Positions 60,775 to 64,000 of a stretch of DNA of 64,000 bases are shown in pieces. Below the pieces are notes generated by a model, which did not search any database, was not told the origin of the DNA, and saw only the letters and a list, made by a program, of their open reading frames with translations. How positions within the stretch are numbered: the stretch's first letter is position 1; each line of letters starts with the position of its first letter. The stretch is from Candidatus Devosia phytovorans. GTDB taxonomy: Bacteria > Pseudomonadota > Alphaproteobacteria > Rhizobiales > Devosiaceae. Made by a program: the position numbers and the translations under genes. Location: NCBI GenBank assembly GCA_029202405.1, contig CP119312.1, positions 67,001-131,000 on the forward strand, given 5' to 3'.

Positions 60775-62124
60775 TCATCGTCTTACGCCGAGCCTTGTCA
60801 TCTTCTCGCTCAATGTTCTGCGTGGAACCTGGAGGGCGTCGACGACGGCGGCGATGGAGTCGTTGTGGCGGGCGAGTTCGGCTTCGATGAGGTGGCGCTC
60901 GTAGGCGGCGAGGCGGTCGGCGAGGCTGGCGGTGGAGGGAACCGGCGGCGCCTTGCTGCCGAGGATGGTGTCGAGGGAGCGGCCGGTGGTGTCGAGGCCG
61001 AGGGCGAAGCGGTCGGCGGCGGCTTTCAACTCGCGGACATTGCCGGGCCAGGTGTGGGTCAGGATGGCGTTGATGTCGGCGGGGTGGAGCGGGGGCGCGG
61101 GCCTGTTGAAGCGCTGGGCGGCCTGGCCGAGGAAGTGGTGAAACAGAAGCACTGCGTCATCGCCGCGATCGCGCAGCAGGGCGAGGTGAATGGTCGCCAA
61201 GTTCAGGCGATAGTAGAGATCGGAGCGGAAGCGGCCGGCTTCGCTTTCGGCGCCGAGATCGACCTTGGAAGCGGCGATGATGCGGACGTCGAGCGGGATC
61301 TGACGATTGGAGCCGACGCGTTCGACCATGCGCTCCTGAATGACGCGCAGGACTTTTGCCTGGGCCAGGAGGGGCATGGATTCCACCTCGTCGAGCAGCA
61401 GCGTGCCGCCATCGGCGAATTCGAACTTGCCGATGCGTTTTTCCCGCGCCGAGGTGAAGGCGCCGGCTTCGTGGCCGAAGAGTTCGCTTTCGATCAGCTC
61501 GGCGGGAATGGCAGCGCAATTGACGGCGACGAAGGGACCTTTTGCCCTGGGCGAGAAATCGTGCAGGCAGCGGGCGACGACTTCCTTGCCGGTGCCGGTT
61601 TCGCCCAGGATGATGACGTCGGTGGGGATGGGTGCGAGTTCGCGCACGGCGTGGCGCAGGTCCTCCATGACGCGGGAGGCGCCGACGAGGCGGGTGGAAA
61701 GCTCCATTTCGCCGCCATCGAGCTTGCGGCGGAGTTCGGCGACTTCGCGCTTGAGGCCGGACTGTTCGGCGGCGCGGCGCAGGGTTTTGACCAATTGGTC
61801 GGGCACATAGGGCTTTTGCAGGAAATCGAAGGCGCCGCCGCGCATGGCTTCGACGGCCATGGGCACATCGCCATGGCCGGTGATGAGGATGACTTCGGAG
61901 CCGAGGCTCTTTTCCCGGACATGGCGCAACAGGTCGAGGCCGGAGAGGCCGGGCATGCGAACGTCGGTGAGGATGACCTGCGGCCTTGTATCGTCAAGCA
62001 TGGCGAGGGCGTCACTCGCATTGGTAGCGACGTGGGTGACAAAGCCGGAGAGGCGGAGCCATTGTTCGAGGGCGGTGCGGACCATTTCCTCGTCGTCGAC
62101 GATGAGGACGGTGGGATTGGTCAT
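60775..62124 (-). CDS. dctD: sigma-54-dependent response regulator DctD
   Basis: The 449-residue regulator has a receiver (phosphoacceptor Asp54 in ILTDVRM), an AAA+ domain with Walker A GETGTGKE (Lys180), Walker B GTLLLDEVESM, and a Fis-type helix-turn-helix at the C-terminus. The sigma-54 contact loop reads GAFTSA (221-226) in place of GAFTGA. With DctB it normally switches on C4-dicarboxylate transport. The start overlaps the dctB stop by four bases. Confidence 0.93.
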   Translation of the reverse strand: MTNPTVLIVDDEEMVRTALEQWLRLSGFVTHVATNASDALAMLDDTRPQVILTDVRMPGLSGLDLLRHVREKSLGSEVILITGHGDVPMAVEAMRGGAFDFLQKPYVPDQLVKTLRRAAEQSGLKREVAELRRKLDGGEMELSTRLVGASRVMEDLRHAVRELAPIPTDVIILGETGTGKEVVARCLHDFSPRAKGPFVAVNCAAIPAELIESELFGHEAGAFTSAREKRIGKFEFADGGTLLLDEVESMPLLAQAKVLRVIQERMVERVGSNRQIPLDVRIIAASKVDLGAESEAGRFRSDLYYRLNLATIHLALLRDRGDDAVLLFHHFLGQAAQRFNRPAPPLHPADINAILTHTWPGNVRELKAAADRFALGLDTTGRSLDTILGSKAPPVPSTASLADRLAAYERHLIEAELARHNDSIAAVVDALQVPRRTLSEKMTRLGVRR

Positions 62125-63983
62125 GGAGAAGTCTCTCTGGTCATTGCCGGCAGCTGGGCCAGCGGTAGTCTTACGGTAAAGGTCGAGCCCTTGCCGGGCG
62201 TACTGGCGACGGTGATGGCACCGCCGATGTCGCGGACAAGGCCATAGGAGATCGAGAGGCCGAGACCGAGGCCGCGGCCGGCGTCCTTGGTGGAATAGAA
62301 GGGATCGAACAGGCTGGTCAGTTCGGTGGCGGCGATGCCGGAGCCGGTGTCGGTGACCGAGATCTCGACGGCTCTGGCTGCCTTGCGGACGCCGATGGAG
62401 AGGACGCGCAGCGACTGGTGCTCCATGGCGTCGGCGGCGTTGGAGATGAGGTTGATGAGGACCTGTTCGATGTGGACGGGATTCCCGGCGACCAGCAGCA
62501 ACCCGCGGTGGCGGGTATATTCGACGTCCACGCCGAAGGCTTTCAGCTTGTGATCGACCAGGTCGAGGGCATTGGTGATGACCATGGCGAGGTCGGCCTG
62601 CATTTCGACGCGGGTTTCCTTGCGGGCGAAAGTCTTGAGATGCCCGGTCAGGGCCGAGAGGCGGTCGACGACCTTGTCCATGGTGGAGAGGATGGTGCCA
62701 ATGTCTGCGTCCTGGCGCTGGGTGGCGATGAGCTTGGCGCTGGCGATATGGGTGGTCAGCGCCGCGACGGGCTGGCTGACCTCGTGGGCGACGCCAGCCA
62801 GGGCCTGGCCGAGGCTGGCGAGCTTTGCGGCCTGAACGAGGCCATGCTGGGCCTCGCGCTCGGCATTTTCCGCGCGGATGCGGTCGGCGATCTCCTCGCG
62901 CAGGGCTTCATTGGTGATGTAGAGATCCTCGGTGCGTTCGGCGACGCGCTGCTCGAGGCTTTCGCGATCGGCCAGGCGCTGGGCGATATTGCGCTGGCGC
63001 TGGAAGAGCAGGACGACAATGAGGAGGAGGGCAGCGGCCGCGAGGGCGGCGGCTGCGGCGGCGACCCAGGCGTCGCGGAAGAGCGGGTCGGTGGGGGTGA
63101 AGGAGACAATGCGCCACTGATGTGTGGGGAGGCGCATTTCATCCATCAGGAAGACGCCGGCGGTTTCGCTGTCGGAGCCGGCGATATAGGCCATGATGGC
63201 GCCGCGAGAGGGCCAGATATCGGCGGCGATGGGCTTGTTTTCAAGGCCGCCGGGGCCATAAAGGCGCTGACCATCAATGCGGGAGATTTCGCCGGGAGCG
63301 ACCAGAGCCAGCGGACGATAGCGCCAGTCGGGTCGGGTGGAGAGAATGGCGACATTGTTGAGATCGACAATGGTGATGAGTTCGCCCGAACGCCACCAAT
63401 TGGCTTCGATCTCGCCGAGATTGATCTTGGTGACGGCTACGCCAAGCGGGCCATCGGCGCCGTCGATGCGGCGGGCGAGAAAATAGCCGGCGACGCCGGT
63501 GACGGTGCCCAGCGCGTAGAATTTGGCATCGCCATCGGCCATGGCTTCGATGAAATAGGGGCGGAAGCCGAGGTCCTCGCCGACGAAGCTATCATAGGCC
63601 CACCAGTTGGAGGCGGCGACGACATTGCCGTCAACGGCCATGATGAAGAGTTCGCTGGCACCGGAGGTGTCGTTGATGCGGGAGAGGAAGCCGTTGGCGG
63701 CTTCGCGCAGGTCGGGATTGGCGGGATCGGCAAGGATGGCGCGGGTTTCGGCGGCGAGGGAAATGGAAGAGGGGAGGTAGTGGAAGCGCTCGATCATGGC
63801 GACGAGCGTGCGATCGAAAAGAGCCAAGCGGCGGTCGGATTGCTGGCCGGCAGCGGCGATGACGCCGGAGAGGGCGATTTCGAAGGCGGCCCAGCCGGTG
63901 GCGAGGACAAGGGCCAGAGCGACGCCAGCCAGTGAGAGCTGGCGGCGATGCAGCATGTCGCGGAAGGCGAAGCGGCTGGCCAA
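62121..63983 (-). CDS. dctB: sensor histidine kinase DctB
   Basis: The 620-residue kinase has an N-terminal span (about 16-40), a periplasmic double-Cache region (about 45-300), a second span (about 308-327), a coiled linker, the HisKA phosphorylation site AHEVSQPVAAL, and an ATPase domain with INLISNAADAM, DTGSGI and GLGLGLSISYGLV. It senses C4-dicarboxylates in known systems. A TTG start with AGGAGG lies just inside the window; its partner DctD is encoded next. Confidence 0.93.
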   Translation of the reverse strand: MASRFAFRDMLHRRQLSLAGVALALVLATGWAAFEIALSGVIAAAGQQSDRRLALFDRTLVAMIERFHYLPSSISLAAETRAILADPANPDLREAANGFLSRINDTSGASELFIMAVDGNVVAASNWWAYDSFVGEDLGFRPYFIEAMADGDAKFYALGTVTGVAGYFLARRIDGADGPLGVAVTKINLGEIEANWWRSGELITIVDLNNVAILSTRPDWRYRPLALVAPGEISRIDGQRLYGPGGLENKPIAADIWPSRGAIMAYIAGSDSETAGVFLMDEMRLPTHQWRIVSFTPTDPLFRDAWVAAAAAALAAAALLLIVVLLFQRQRNIAQRLADRESLEQRVAERTEDLYITNEALREEIADRIRAENAEREAQHGLVQAAKLASLGQALAGVAHEVSQPVAALTTHIASAKLIATQRQDADIGTILSTMDKVVDRLSALTGHLKTFARKETRVEMQADLAMVITNALDLVDHKLKAFGVDVEYTRHRGLLLVAGNPVHIEQVLINLISNAADAMEHQSLRVLSIGVRKAARAVEISVTDTGSGIAATELTSLFDPFYSTKDAGRGLGLGLSISYGLVRDIGGAITVASTPGKGSTFTVRLPLAQLPAMTRETSP

Positions 63984-64000
63984 TGATCCTCCTGTGGCAA

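Noticed and set aside
60721..62247. 508-residue frame opposite dctD
   Set aside because: Antisense of a clear sigma-54 regulator; starts inside a palindromic repeat.

Overview
The window is GC-rich alphaproteobacterial chromosome. The gene set and order look most like Hyphomicrobiales of the Devosia/Pelagibacterium type. Pointers are cpdR next to an N-formylglutamate amidohydrolase gene and tRNA-Val genes, an adjacent DctB/DctD pair, a LigD ligase, and many GC-rich palindromic repeats between genes. This placement is an inference from gene content; no rRNA is present to settle it.

Region 1 (1-9484) is accessory DNA. It starts inside an imuA-like gene (left neighbours out of view). A GTTC-N7-GTTC LexA-type box separates this gene from divergent dinB, which is followed by a DnaQ-like exonuclease gene. 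Small regulators follow, then an 850-base stretch without a gene that carries a nested palindrome. Next come an XRE repressor and a compact block: an orphan protein, a HUH-type Rep-like protein, an AlpA/excisionase-like HTH protein, a second orphan and a tyrosine integrase. The block ends at a 45-base copy of the 3' end of tRNA-fMet at 9440-9484, read here as the right attachment site of an integrated element. The left boundary is not in view.

Region 2 (9.5-28 kb) is housekeeping and catabolic DNA: L-serine dehydratase, small enzymes, DedA and RidA. A sugar-acid locus follows, with an FAH-family hydrolase, FucU mutarotase, a GntR repressor and a UxaA-family dehydratase. Further on are SMP-30, N-formylglutamate amidohydrolase, cpdR, two tRNA-Val genes, msrB, hrpB, an aldose epimerase and an L-lactate dehydrogenase. 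One palindrome, CTAACATGTTAG, occurs before the hydrolase gene (one mismatch), between gntR and uxaA, and again 10 kb away before the lactate dehydrogenase. This suggests a single regulon for L-fucose or a similar 6-deoxy sugar, whose cleavage would give pyruvate plus L-lactate.

Region 3 (27.5-43 kb) has a GIY-YIG protein, an ECF sigma/anti-sigma pair with a secreted-repeat protein, a TRAP transporter whose binding-protein gene faces its permease genes, a PfkB kinase, a diheme cytochrome c, a ParDE pair, KDPG aldolase, modE/modA/modB with a ModE-like operator but no modC, DNA ligase D, and an SPFH/NfeD pair.

Region 4 (43-64 kb) has an outer-membrane barrel protein, galU and galE, a lytic transglycosylase, an SGNH hydrolase, hpt, a gltB-gst-gltD operon, dps, hsp20, a candidate small RNA, an alpha/beta hydrolase, hisN and dctD-dctB. 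The DctBD pair is a reasonable candidate regulator for the TRAP transporter, but nothing in the sequence proves the link.
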